DNA of 64,000 bases from Ridgeia piscesae (taxonomy: Eukaryota > Annelida > Polychaeta > Sabellida > Siboglinidae), in the NCBI GenBank assembly GCA_025642075.2, contig JAODUO010000070.1, positions 400,001 through 464,000 on the forward strand, read 5' to 3'. Positions 1-14,100 of this stretch are shown in pieces (position 1 is the first letter of the stretch; each line of letters starts with the position of its first letter). The position numbers and the translations under genes were made by a program. The notes below the pieces were generated by a model that saw nothing but the letters and a program-made list of their open reading frames with translations, was not told the origin of the DNA and did not search any database.

Positions 1-1866
<1,866 letters not shown>

Positions 1867-2506
1867 GTATTTTCATAGTAGGATCATTAAGATAGGGAAA
1901 CTTTATGCAACTTGTTGCAAAAAATATGTTTCAAATTTATCAATATCCCAAGACTATCTACAGTGTATCAATTGTTGGTTGCATAACTTGAATTCAAAAA
2001 CAAACAAGTCAACAAAATAAATAAGCGTAATATTATGTACAAAGGTCCTCACCATAATGATTTAGGATAAACACATAATTTCATAACATTATATTTTATG
2101 TGGAAAGGTACAAACATTTCAGACGAATTCAAAGTGATGTGGATTCATTCCAGATTTTGGGCAGCACAGCAGAGAAAGTGCTTTCCCACATGAATGACAG
2201 GAAACATTTTTTTATGTATTCTGCTGAATATATCAGTGGACCACAGGGCTGGAGAAGAGTTTGTGAATCCTCAGAGGTGAGGAGTGAGGACCACTGAGCT
2301 TTCAGGCTATGCATTCTGTGAATGTTTGAATTATGAACCAAGTCTATATATAACTCTCCCCACTCAGAGAAACACTGATTAGTTCCTAGCATGACCTGAC
2401 AGTTGGATAAATCATAGCCTTGTGCAATACACAACCTTGTATATTTTGGTCAGTGGCCTTCCCAGATGATTAACTGCAATGGGCGGTGTTGGTAGTAAAT
2501 TGTCTA
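1867..2506. other. Intergenic, nothing recognised
   Basis: Unique AT-rich sequence between two repeats. No coding or RNA feature is supported. Confidence 0.45.
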
Positions 2507-2762
2507 ATCATTTCGAAGCAGTGCATGCTAGGATGGTGACACATTTCAAAGCAGTGCATGTTGGGATGGTAACATGTTTAAAAGCAGTGCATGCTGGGAT
2601 GGTAACATGTTTAGAAACAGTGCATACTGGGATTGTGACACAGTTTGAAGCAGTGCATGCTGGGATGGTGACATGTTTCGAAGCAGTGCATGCTGGGATG
2701 GTGACATGTGTAGAAGCAGTGCATGCTGGGATGGTGACATGTGTAGAAGCAGTGCATGTGAG
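2507..2762. repeat. 33-bp minisatellite, about 8 copies
   Basis: The repeat core reads GCAGTGCATGCTGGGATGGT followed by a variable GACATGT-type segment. The 33-bp period is exactly 11 codons and keeps a frame open on both strands. There is no flanking exon structure, so it is not treated as coding. Confidence 0.9.
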
Positions 2763-3239
2763 GATAGTGATAAGTTTACTTAAACAATTTTAAATACAAA
2801 AAATACAAAAAACAAAGAGTGTATTAAAATGGAAAGATATAAAGGATAACAAGTGTAGGAATGGTGCACTGTGTCACAGAAGGACTGTGATGTGTTACTT
2901 TTGAACATTACCTCATAGAAGTTGATAATGATACTTCTTTGTGTCTATGTCTTGCATAATGTTTTAAAGTTCACTAGTTGTTACCCCAATTCAGCAGCTA
3001 ATAGCATACGTCCAACAGACACGGTCTATTGAACACAGTCTTCACTTCTCTTACCAGGGAAGCATTCAGCCACAATGCAATTATTTACTGAATCAAACCT
3101 ATTTGTCAACAGAATCATCCTGGAATTAGTGACAAAACGCGGAAACAGAAGGAAACCAGCCCTGGAAATATCCATCAATCAGCCAGGAAAACAAACTCGC
3201 ACACATGCGTGCATTCACTCATACACGCACAAGTTCACT

Positions 3240-3474
3240 CAGCCACTTGCAGTGACGGTGCATCCAGGCAGGAGACACCTGTCTCCCTCCCCACAAACAT
3301 CCCTTCCTTCCCACATTCCCCACCCCTGCCCTCTCCCATTACGCTGCCCTGGGAGCCCTCCCTGGCAGTTCCTGGCAGACGCACACGGCAGCCAATCAGA
3401 GTTGATGTAGTACTACGACTACTGGCACCCCGCCCCGTCTCCTTGTTTCCACAGCTGTCGACTGCTGCGGACAG
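3240..3474 (+). promoter_or_regulatory. Candidate promoter and first (noncoding) exon
   Basis: This stretch is clearly more GC-rich than its surroundings. It has a CCAAT box at 3392-3396 (context GCCAATCAGAG), a GC box CCCCGCCCC at 3428-3436, and ends in a consensus splice donor, ACAG followed by gtaagt at 3475. That is the usual look of a TATA-less promoter with a short 5' untranslated exon. The nearest downstream + strand gene is gene 1; a good acceptor at 10727 could join it through a 7.2-kb intron. Which gene it serves is inference, and there is no transcript evidence. Confidence 0.4.
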
Positions 3475-3630
3475 GTAAGTCACAGCACGCTGCTGATAAT
3501 GTCATGTTATTATGTGTTATCATGTCATGTTATTATGTGTTTATGTTATTATGTGGAATAAAACTGACACAGATCATGGGCAGGATGGCATTAGGGACCT
3601 TTTTATGCCCTACATGATACAGTACAGTAA

Positions 3631-3912
3631 CAACACAACACAACACAACACAACACAACACAACACAACACAACACATCACAACACAACACAACACAACA
3701 CAACACAACACAACACAACACAACACAACACATCACAACACAACACAACACAACACAACACAACACAACACAACACAACACAACACAACACACACAACAC
3801 AACACAACACAACACAACACAACACAACACAACACAACACAACACAACACAACACAACACAACACAACACAACACAACACAACACAACACAACACAACAC
3901 AACACAACACAA
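3631..3912. repeat. (AACAC)n pentanucleotide array
   Basis: About 280 bp of a 5-bp unit with a few slips (CATCA, CACACA). It lies in the putative first intron downstream of the promoter-like segment. The same pentamer recurs at 26489-26577 inside a CA microsatellite. Confidence 0.97.
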
Positions 3913-4796
3913 TACATGTTTATTCAGACTCGTACTCTGCTGTAAATTGTTATATGCAGAGAGGAAATATAACTCTCATGGTGTTTGAGTCATTATTATA
4001 CAACCAGAATTTGGTATCTGTAATCAACATTACAGTACTATTGAATCCATAGTGACTCCATGACATTAGACCGTTATATTACAGGATTGTGCAAGGATCT
4101 GAAGAGAGAAAATATATGCTGTATGAGTCACTATTATACAACCATAATTTGGTATCTATAATCAGTGTCATACACGTTAGTACTATACAATCCATGTCGA
4201 GTTTATGTATTGGGGTAGTTTTCTCTAGATGTATGTTGCTCTAAAAGTTGATTTATTGTTATGTTTCCAGACACCTTACAAACGTACAAAAATTACTGTT
4301 TTCTGTGCATGTTACATTGTGAAATATCAATGTCTGTCAAATTATAGTGTACATATTTGGAACTCATTACCTGTCAGTATAGCAAAACTGTAAAATATCC
4401 GTTAATTTTTTATTCAGTTAATAATCAATACGATTAGTAAATATGAAATTGTTGTATGATGTACTGATATAGTTGGTTACAGACACAGACAGCTACTCTC
4501 AAATTATTGTGCTGTGAACTTATTCAGTGTTATTACTAAATATTGTACTATTGAGCATTATAGCTAAATTAACTTATGATTAGTTAATAGTTACAACTGC
4601 ATAGATGCTACAACATTAAACAAACTATGAAACAATGTGATAGGGTTATACAAATTCATAAGATAACTTCTTCAGTTTACTCCTTTTTCTAACATTGTAT
4701 ACTGTTTGTTTCTACTAATACTATGTTCTGAATTAAGTTCGGTGTTTGAAAATAAAAATATTGATTGATTGATTGACATATGTTTTTGGACATGAA
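3913..4796. other. Intergenic or intronic, nothing recognised
   Basis: AT-rich sequence. There is a short TGAT run near 4760-4780, just before the 57-bp array. No exon is supported. Confidence 0.4.
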
Positions 4797-6080
4797 AATT
4801 GACCAATGCTTGCACTCTGACTGATTCATTGCAATCTGACTGATACGGCTGTAAATTGATCAATGCTTGATCTGACTGATTCATTGATCTGATTAGGCTG
4901 TAAATTGATCAATGCTTGCACTCTGACTGATTCATTGCAATCTGATGATAGGCTGTAAATTGATCAATGCTTGCACTCTGACTGATTCATTGCAATCTGA
5001 CTGATATGGCTGTAAATTGATCAATGCTTGCACTCTGACTGATTCATTGTAATCTGATTGATATGGCTGTAAATTGATCAATGCTTGCACTCTGACTGAT
5101 TCATTGCAATCTGACTGATATGGCTGTAAATTGATCAATGCTTGCACTCTGACTGATTCATTGCAATCTGACTGATACGGCTGTAAATTGATCAATGCTT
5201 GCACTCTGACTGATTCATTGCAATCTGACTGATATGGCTGTAAATTGATCAATGCTTACACTATGACTGATTCATTGTAATCTGACTGATACGACTGTAA
5301 ATTGATCAATGCTTGCATTCTGACTGATTCATTGTAATCTGACTGATACGGCTGTAAATTGATCAATGCTTGCATTCTGACTGATTCATTGCAATCTGAC
5401 TGATATGGCTGTAAATTGATCAATGCTTGCATTCTGACTGATTCATTGCAATCTGACTGATATGGCTGTAAATTGATCAATGCTTGCACTCTGACTGATT
5501 CATTGTAATCTGACTGATATGGCTGTAAATTGATCAATGCTTGCACTCTGACTGATTCATTGCAATCTGACTGATACGGCTGTAAATTGATAAATGCTTG
5601 CATTCTGACTGATTCATTGCAATCTGACTGATATGGCTGTAAATTGATCAATGCTTGCACTCTGACTGATTCATTGCAATCTGACTGATATGGCTGTAAA
5701 TTGATCAATGCTTGCACTCTGACTGATTCATTGTAATCTGACTGATATAGCTGTAAATTGATCAATGCTTGTATCCTGACTGATTCATTGCAATCTGACT
5801 GATATGGCTGTACATAGACCAATGCTTGCACTCTGACTGAATCATTGTAATCTGACTGATATGGCTGTAAATTGATCAATGCTTGATTCTGACTGATTCA
5901 TTGCAATCTAACTGATATGGATGTAAATTGATCAATGCTTGCACTCTGACTGATTCATTGCAATCTAACTGATATAGCTGTAAATTGATCAATGCCTGCA
6001 CTCTGACTGATTCATTGTAATCTGATAGATGCAGCTGTAAATTGACCAATGCTTGCACTCTAAGTGATTCATTGTAATTA
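4797..6080. repeat. 57-bp minisatellite, about 22 copies
   Basis: The unit includes TGTAAATTGATCAATGCTTG and CTGACTGATTCATTG. The period is 57 bp, or 19 codons, so the minus strand stays open and reads a repeating 19-residue peptide. Copies differ mostly by substitutions and keep register well, with a few shortened units near 4870-4950 and 5880. Degraded relatives containing GATGCAGTTGTAAT continue to about 6380. There is no start, splice or domain context, so this is satellite DNA rather than a gene. Confidence 0.93.
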
Positions 6081-7728
6081 GGCTGCTACTTTGTTACACT
6101 ATGACTGGTGCAATGGTAATATTATAGACATAGTTGTAATGTGACCAATATAGTGCAGTTAGAATGCTGCAGTTGTAAACAGACTGATGCAGTTGTAATT
6201 AGTGTAATGAATGAGTCAGGCAGGGTTTTTGTAAACAAACTGATGGATTGTAAATTGAGTAATGCAGCACTTGTAATCTCACTGATAGAGTCGAAATACA
6301 AATGGTGCATTTAAAATATGATCATTACTGTTGTAATTTCACAAACACACTGTAATCAGATTGATGCAGTTGTAATCTGAATGACAAATTGCAGTATGTC
6401 TGACACAAATGCATTCTATTGTGTCTAGACTTGGGTAGACCTGAAATCTACAAGTTTTAACAATCACTGAACATTGCACTGTAGTTTTTACAATAACAGA
6501 CAGCATCATTTTAGTTATAGAACTGTGAGAAATGTTTATTTATAATATCAAGGTTTTAAGGTATGCTCCCTCGAGGACATACGGATAACCTACTTTCTTT
6601 CTACCCAGGAACTATGGACTGGTAGATTTACACGAAACATTTTCTCTGAAAACGGGGTCCAAAATACTCACTAGTTTATGAACCACGTTGATCTATTTTG
6701 AGTGGCACACACAACAAGCTAGATTCTACTGATTCAAGTTGCCCCATCAATCACCGTGCATGTTTTGTCTGTCAACCTATTAAGTGCAGCCCACTGAAAT
6801 TTTATCACACAGGAGGTCAGGGAGATTTAGTTGATGTTCCCGTCTTCTTGGCACTTCTAGGATTGTGTTGCACGTACAGAGATTACCATGGGGACATAGT
6901 GGCACCTCTTTAGGCCATGCGTGTTTAAATCTGTGTTTCCTACTTATAAGAACAATTTAACACCGGAATAGAGTATGATGGGCTCAGATCATTTCAGCGG
7001 CCATTTTTACATTTCCACGGTAACACAATAAACTGTCAAGGTGTTTTATTAGACATCAATAAACTGACCTGGGGATGCAGAATTCATGAAAATGACTTAT
7101 CTTGTTCTTTTGAGAGAAACCTAAACCTATATATACCTACATTTTAACTGAGCTCGAGTCATGTGACTGGTTTTGAAATGAAACAGAACAATTGGCCTAA
7201 CTGCTTGGGTTGCCACATTAATATGGATGTATATAACTATAGTATACCTTGTTTTTAAATTAGAAAACTGTTAATTACCTAACAATAAACATGTGTGTTA
7301 ATATCAATACTTATCACAACATATATTTCGAATACATATGCCAATTAAACAGAGGGTAATTTCTGCAAAGGTGATGTTCTCTGTTAATAGCTAAAGGAAA
7401 TGTATAAACATCAGGAAAGCTGAACTGACAACCATGATAACATAATCTATCACAAGACATAAATATAGTTCAACAGAGATAGGACAGTTGGCCGAGGGAA
7501 GATCTACATACCTTTATCAGGAAATAAATGAATGAATCATGAATCAAACATGATTTCTCTTATCAATACTGTGTACACTATTTCAGTGTGGAAACTAAGG
7601 AAGTTTAATTTGGTAAACTGTTATTGTAAATTTTTATCCAACCAATGAGTTCAGGTGACATGGTACACCACGCTTTCACCTCTAGCAACTGAAGCAAGGT
7701 TTTCTGTGCTGTAAACTAGACTCATCCA
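6081..7728. other. Intergenic: decayed repeat edge, then unique DNA
   Basis: The first 300 bp hold decayed relatives of the 57-bp unit. The rest is unique AT-rich DNA. A 71-residue open frame at 6698-6913 has no recognisable domain and is not called. Confidence 0.4.
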
Positions 7729-8170
7729 GAGGTGGTAATTATTAACAGGAAGTGTAAACCAAACTCATCCAGATGTGGTAATCATTAGCAGGAACTATAA
7801 ACCAGATTCATCCACGTCAGATACCTGGTAATAATAAATGTTAATAAAAATTTAATACAAATAAATAAAAATAGTAATAATATTTTATGTGGTAATCATT
7901 TGCAGGAAGTGTAAACCAAAATCATATAAAGGTGGCAATCATTAGCAGGAAGTGTAAACCAGAATCATCTAAAGGTGGCAATCATTAGCAGGAAGTGTAA
8001 ACCAGAATCATCTAAAGGTGGCAATCATTAGCAGGAAGTGTAAACCAGAATCATCTAAAGGTGGCAATCATTAGCAGGAAGTGTAAACAAGAATCATCTA
8101 AAGGTGGTAATCATTAGCAGGAAGTTTAGACCAGAATCAGCCATAGGTGGTAATCATTAGCAAGAAGTAG
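7729..8170. repeat. 43-bp minisatellite, about 7-8 copies
   Basis: The core is GGTGGCAATCATTAGCAGG followed by AAGTGTAAACCAGAATCATC. The best-preserved copies begin at 7931, 7974, 8017 and 8060. Divergent copies flank them (7729-7830 and 8103-8165), separated by about 80 bp of AT-rich insertion near 7830-7885. Confidence 0.88.
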
Positions 8171-9027
8171 ACGGAATGCACTAACCATCAAATGACCATG
8201 CGACTGACACATCCAACAGTTGCAGCACTGATAGCAGAACAGTGTTATAATCTGCCAGGTAATTCTTTTGTTTACAATCTGAAACATTTTATGGTTGGAA
8301 TATTCCAAGTAAGTGCAATCAATGATTGGGGCAACTTGATGGTAATGCTTATTCTATTGTTACAAAACTTACATTAAAAACATGCCATTGACAGCTTCAG
8401 TAACAAAGGGTTCCTTTCCTTGCCCTTTTTGCAAGAAATCCTCTTCAGCTAAGAAGAGAATGAAAGATTAATGGATGATTTGGTCAAGTAGGTTAGTGGT
8501 ATTGGAAGTACCTCTCAGGAATAAATCAGACTTCTGTGGTAAACATTACACTGTTTAGCCATTCCTTAATGTTATAAATTCAGAGGCATACATATAAGAA
8601 CACTCTCCAAAGCAAGACGAAATGTAAACCTTCTGAACTAACACAATGAATTGTGCTGTTAATCTGAAAACAACATAACACAATCTGATGTATTTAATAA
8701 CATGACAGAAAAACTTACAACAAATATAATTGTGAATACAATTTTTTAATCAATTGTTTTACATTTTAGCTAATCATATTAGAGCATCAATTCAAAGTTG
8801 ATAACTTTGATATTACCTGGTAAATGATTATTAAACAAATCACATTTGTGTCTTCTGCAACCTCCATGTAATCATATAAGTAATCCATACTGTAATATTC
8901 CAATGCCTTTATTTACTGCTGATATACGTCACAAAATTTAATTACCAAAACATTCAGCAATGCTTTAATTACAACACAAAAGAGTACATATGCTACATAC
9001 AACCTAGCATCATCTATATACGCAGCT
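8171..9027. other. Intergenic, nothing recognised
   Basis: Unique sequence with no supported feature. Confidence 0.4.
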
Positions 9028-9474
9028 GTGAAACTGAACACAAGCTTAATGCGATTACCAAAGCTCCCAGGTCTATTGAAAAAAACATCTTTCAGCAGAG
9101 TATATTTCCTGGAATGTTTCCTAGAACATTTCTTGGCGCCACAGCATCCTGTCACAGTGGCTTACATTGATCAAACCCCTCTCAAGGGCTGGCATTACAT
9201 CCTTGCTGAGAAAGATAACAACCCAGTTCTAGTGTGTTATCATATCCTACATCTGACAGAAACAACCCGTGTTGCTATTAGTGATCTTTTTACTACAGCT
9301 CAACACACCTTGGCCCAGCCACTAACCGCAGACGACAGACCAGTGAGAGTTATTGCGGGAAAACAAGTACTGCTGATTAATAGGTACAGCAAAACTATTA
9401 CAGAGGCAACAGAAACAACTTACTACCATCAGTCAGGTAGTAGAACTGTTGTTACCAGAGCAGCACGGTACTGA
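9028..9474 (+). CDS. Unrecognised open frame, possible terminal exon
   Basis: This is the only non-repetitive long open frame in the first 11 kb (148 codons to TGA at 9472). From about 9134 the composition looks coding, with mixed hydrophobic and charged residues and no low complexity. Possible acceptors (gccacag at about 9134, tgtcacag at about 9147) would make the downstream part a last exon of about 110 codons. I do not recognise a domain. It could be a last exon of a gene whose other exons I cannot find, a decayed transposon fragment, or chance. No canonical AATAAA follows closely. Confidence 0.28.
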   Translation: MKLNTSLMRLPKLPGLLKKTSFSRVYFLECFLEHFLAPQHPVTVAYIDQTPLKGWHYILAEKDNNPVLVCYHILHLTETTRVAISDLFTTAQHTLAQPLTADDRPVRVIAGKQVLLINRYSKTITEATETTYYHQSGSRTVVTRAARY

Positions 9475-9688
9475 GAGTTCAATAGTTGGTGTAACAGTGG
9501 AGAATGACAGTTGTAAACCCCAGGTATTTAGTGTAATTAACTGGTCGTGTAATTTAACTACACAGATCTGTAAATGTAATGGTGCTATTTTCATGTAGAT
9601 TTATGTATTTATTATAAATTAAATGGTCGTTTTATACATTAAAAACATTGTATTAACATTTACATATGCATACATGTGTATACACTAT

Positions 9689-10180
<492 letters not shown>

Positions 10181-10995
10181 TTGCTACTTATTCTACAGAA
10201 CACTTGCCTCCCATGCCCCAAACCACAGGCAAACAACATTCTACAATAACAACTCAAAAACACCTCTATCAACATACTAGGATCTATAAATTACCACCAC
10301 GAAGACAACATCTACTATCACTTACAATTAGTCAACCACCTTTAAATCTCACCGATGTGAAATGTTATTACATGTAGAACATGCACACTATCACACACAC
10401 ACACATCACAACATTTATCCACATTTACAAAAACTGACACACACAAATCAACAACAATTACACATCACACACCACACATCACACACACACACACACACAA
10501 CACACACAACACCACACACACACACACCACACACACACACACACACACCACACACTCACACACACAGTCACACACACAAACACTCACACAAACACTCACA
10601 CACACACGCACGCATGCATGCACGCACGCACACACGCGCGCGCACGCACGCACACACGCACACACACATCTACTTTTGCTACTGTTATTTTCTGGTGACA
10701 GTAACACTTTTGTTTCCTTCCTTTCAGTGCCCCGAGATATCCACATGGGTGCTGAAGACAACATTGTGATATTTATATGATATCAGTGCTGCAAAAAGCA
10801 CCTTCTATCAACATTACTAGGATCTATAAATTACGTCACCACTGAAGACAACATCTACTATCATCTTACAATTGTGCAATCTCCCTTTAAATCGTCACCG
10901 ATGTGAATGTTATTACATGTAGAACATGACATTCAACACAAAATGAAACATTTATCCACATTTGACAAAAATGACATCAACAAATAAGCAGACAA
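10181..10995. repeat. Imperfect direct duplication around a CA array
   Basis: The block at about 10183-10450 and the block at about 10675-10990 are the same sequence in the same orientation and order. Both hold the TTGCTACT stretch, a 'ccttcta/cctctatcaacat' stretch, GGATCTATAAATTAC and ATTACATGTAGAACATG. The first copy differs mainly by one-base deletions and CA-enriched substitutions. A second (CA)n array (about 10383-10671) lies between them. This is more like a badly resolved consensus around the microsatellite than two ageing genomic copies. Confidence 0.8.
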
Positions 10996-11112
10996 TTAAG
11001 ATTGAAGCTAGTGGGCAACTGAGTGAAGAATTAAAGACGAATACATCAGTGGAGTTTGGAACGACAGAAGGAGGAAATGAGGAGACAGAAGGAGTGCAGT
11101 GACACAGTCACC
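10728..11112 (+). other. Candidate 5' untranslated part of gene 1
   Basis: A strong polypyrimidine tract and acceptor (tttccttcctttcag, ending 10727) precede 385 bp of non-repetitive DNA leading straight to the gene 1 start codon. It is read here as UTR continuous with the signal-peptide exon. The upstream donor could be the one at 3475. This is inferred from splice signals only. Confidence 0.35.
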
Positions 11113-11167
11113 ATGTGGACGTCATGTGTCATGTGGTTGTGTGTTGGTGTCATGACGTCTCCTACAG
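11113..11167 (+). CDS. Gene 1 exon: signal peptide
   Basis: The context CACCATGTGG is a good animal start. Eighteen codons (MWTSCVMWLCVGVMTSPT) give a hydrophobic leader, then one base and a gtgaga donor (phase 1). Short leader exons of this type also begin gene 2. Confidence 0.8.
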
Positions 11168-14100
11168 GTGAGATTCAAAGATACAAAGCTGGTATAGATA
11201 TAACTCAATACCTTTACATGTGGAGCTAGCATGCCATTGTCAATGGTAGATAGTTTCGTATTTTCACAAATTTCATGAAAAGCTTGATGAGTGGAACAAT
11301 TTAAGTTAATTTTAATTGAGCTTGCGGGGTAATTGGTTTTAAAAGCACCACTTGTTTGAAACAAGAATGTTTTATTTGACAAGTAAAACAACTCATTGAT
11401 TAACTTTTAAATAAAAAGGGTTACTTAAGCTGCTTGCTTGAAATTAGATACATTTATATCCTCAAGATGGAACATTTAAATTAAAAACTATCTGAAACAA
11501 AATAAGCAACACAACTGAATTGAGGAACATTAAATTAACTGAGGTGATTTTTTTTTAAGTTACACAGAATTTGAGTGGATTAAAATGTTTGCACTTTTAA
11601 AAGTTAAGTAGTGTTGGATATGAATAACAAAAACGAAAGTGACAAAATGTAAAAAATCCTATGAGAATCTTGCTAGCTGGTCACTGTGGTCACTACAATG
11701 TCTTGTCCATGACAGAAGCCTACCAGGAACATACGGTCAGCGGCTGCTTCAACCAGTCCACCAAGACGTTGACCATGACTTGTGACCCCGGTCACATGGT
11801 GCGGGTGTTGTCTGCATACTATGGCCACAGTGAGAGTGGACGATGCCGTGGTCAAGCGACAGACTGTACCATGGAGTTGCCGGATGCAGGGAGCTACTCA
11901 TGCATTGGTCAGCGTGTGTGTGAGGTCAACTTGCCCACTGGTCACAGGGGGAAGTACATGCGTGTGTGTCAACGCCACAGCACCTACATGCAGCTACACT
12001 ACGAGTGTGTGCCAGGTACGTGTTGCTAGGCAACAAGCAGCTGTACAGCGATTGGTTAAAATGTTTCATTGTAAACACAGAATCAGCCTAGGGTGATATT
12101 TATTAGCAACATTTGTTGAATCCATTTTACTGTCTCACTTTCTGGTACAGTGCATGGGAACCAGACAATTGCAACTTCCATGGTGAGATGTAAATCTCTG
12201 CAATATGTGCCGTTAATGGCTGTTTACAGTTTACTATGATTGAAATTGCAATTTTTTTACACAATGATCGCTTTTGGCTTAACAAAACCATAATCTGATA
12301 TGTAGTATACCTTCAAGGTAATAAACAATGACAGCCAACTTCAGGTTAAGACAAAATTCATTTTTAATAATTTGTGGAAGATAAAAATGTCAGATATGTT
12401 TAAAAATGAACTGTCACCCTTTTAAGAACACAACCCAAATGTCTTAAAGATGATCGCATGGATTATTGCCATGTATGCAACACTTTTATTAACTTTATGG
12501 CAGCCCAGTTATCTCAAATACATTATCCACAGAGACATATTATTAGTTTTTTCATGTATATTTTATCAGATGATTTGCTAGTGTTAAATTTTAATCACAT
12601 AGTTGGTAAATATTCTGGTATTAAATATACTAGGAAACAAAAATAAAAACATGAACTATAACAATGTCAAAATTAAAATCCTTGCATACATCAAACACTG
12701 ATCATATTTAGACTATATTAACGAATAAAACACCTTGACACATTGTTTTGCAGTAACAGATGTAGTGGACGTCTGTTCCCATGCTGTCATCACGACACAA
12801 GAGGGGTACATCCGGTCACCCCATTACCCTCACAACTACCCCAACAACCTGCGTTGTACACTCACAATACGTCTCACTGATCGCAACCAGCGCCTCCAAC
12901 TACACATAATCGACATGAACCTGCAGAAGAATGACACGGCCTGTGCTGATTGGCTGCACACGTTTGACGGTTACCGTAGCAACACGGTGTGCAGTTCACG
13001 AGTGCGGCATCATCTACTGACAACGCTTGAGAATCACCTGGTGGTAGAATTCCAAAGCGATGCGGATGTTCGCCAGAAAGGGTTCTGGCTGTATTATAAA
13101 GGTAAGTTTGTGAAATGATACACGTAGTTGTAATTATTATGGTGTGTACTACGTATACTGAGTAATGGGGGTATGTATGCATGTTGATATAGACCACATT
13201 GGGTGTAATGATACAGTGTTTACTCATACTCTAGCTGTAGGCATCTCTTGTTGAGAGTTGAGGCTACAACACAACTTTATGTAGAGACCCGTCCACCCGT
13301 CATTTGGACAGGTAAAAACGAATATGGACGGGTAGAAATATGGGTGGACGGGTAAAAAAATGAAGGAGCAAAAAAGTCTTCCAAAACCATAGATATTGTT
13401 CGTTATGCCTTGAAAGTGAGTGAAAATCGTGTCACATGTGTGTTTGTAGTCCATTTCAGGTCATCACACACATTTAAAAGTTTGTAAACTGGCTTAACAG
13501 TTAACATCCGTGTGTCCACCAGAACATGTGTGACTGGCAATAATTGTATCCTGCCTAAAGCCTGGGATACAGTGTGGTTGTCAGCACATCCACCTGACCT
13601 CGTAGTGACCTGTCAGCAGCATGGGTTCAATACCCGGTTAGGGCAGACAAAAACATAGGCGTTAATGTTTTAATACACCACTGATTTGTAGATCACAGGC
13701 AAATGGTATTTTTACATTTTAAAAGTGTTTTATTTGTATTTTCAGCGTGCACATTTTATGTATGACACTACAAATATAACAGTATATAAATAAAAACAAT
13801 GGTTGCAGCCCTGCCATATAAGCCAACAATGCTGGACCGTTCCCGAACTGACCATACAGTGATAACACCTCAAGTGTGGTCAGTCCAGCCCACTGACAAA
13901 GGGTCATTCACACTGAACCAATCAAGAGGCGCAACACAAGACAACAGTGGTAGCAACGTCTGGCATCACGTCTCGTATCTGTTCCACTCTCGTCTTCAGT
14001 TAGGTACGTACCGAGAAATACAGTTATATTATGTGATTTACAGCAGCCTCAAAATATTCATCAATGAGAATATCACTGATATCATCTAGTGTGTTAACAG

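Noticed and set aside
3512..3988. Asn-Thr-Gln-His open frames on both strands
   Set aside because: Translation of the (AACAC)n pentamer, with no gene context.
4932..6058. Minus-strand proteins with a 19-residue repeat
   Set aside because: The 57-bp minisatellite is stop-free because 57 is a multiple of 3. There is no start context, splice site or domain.
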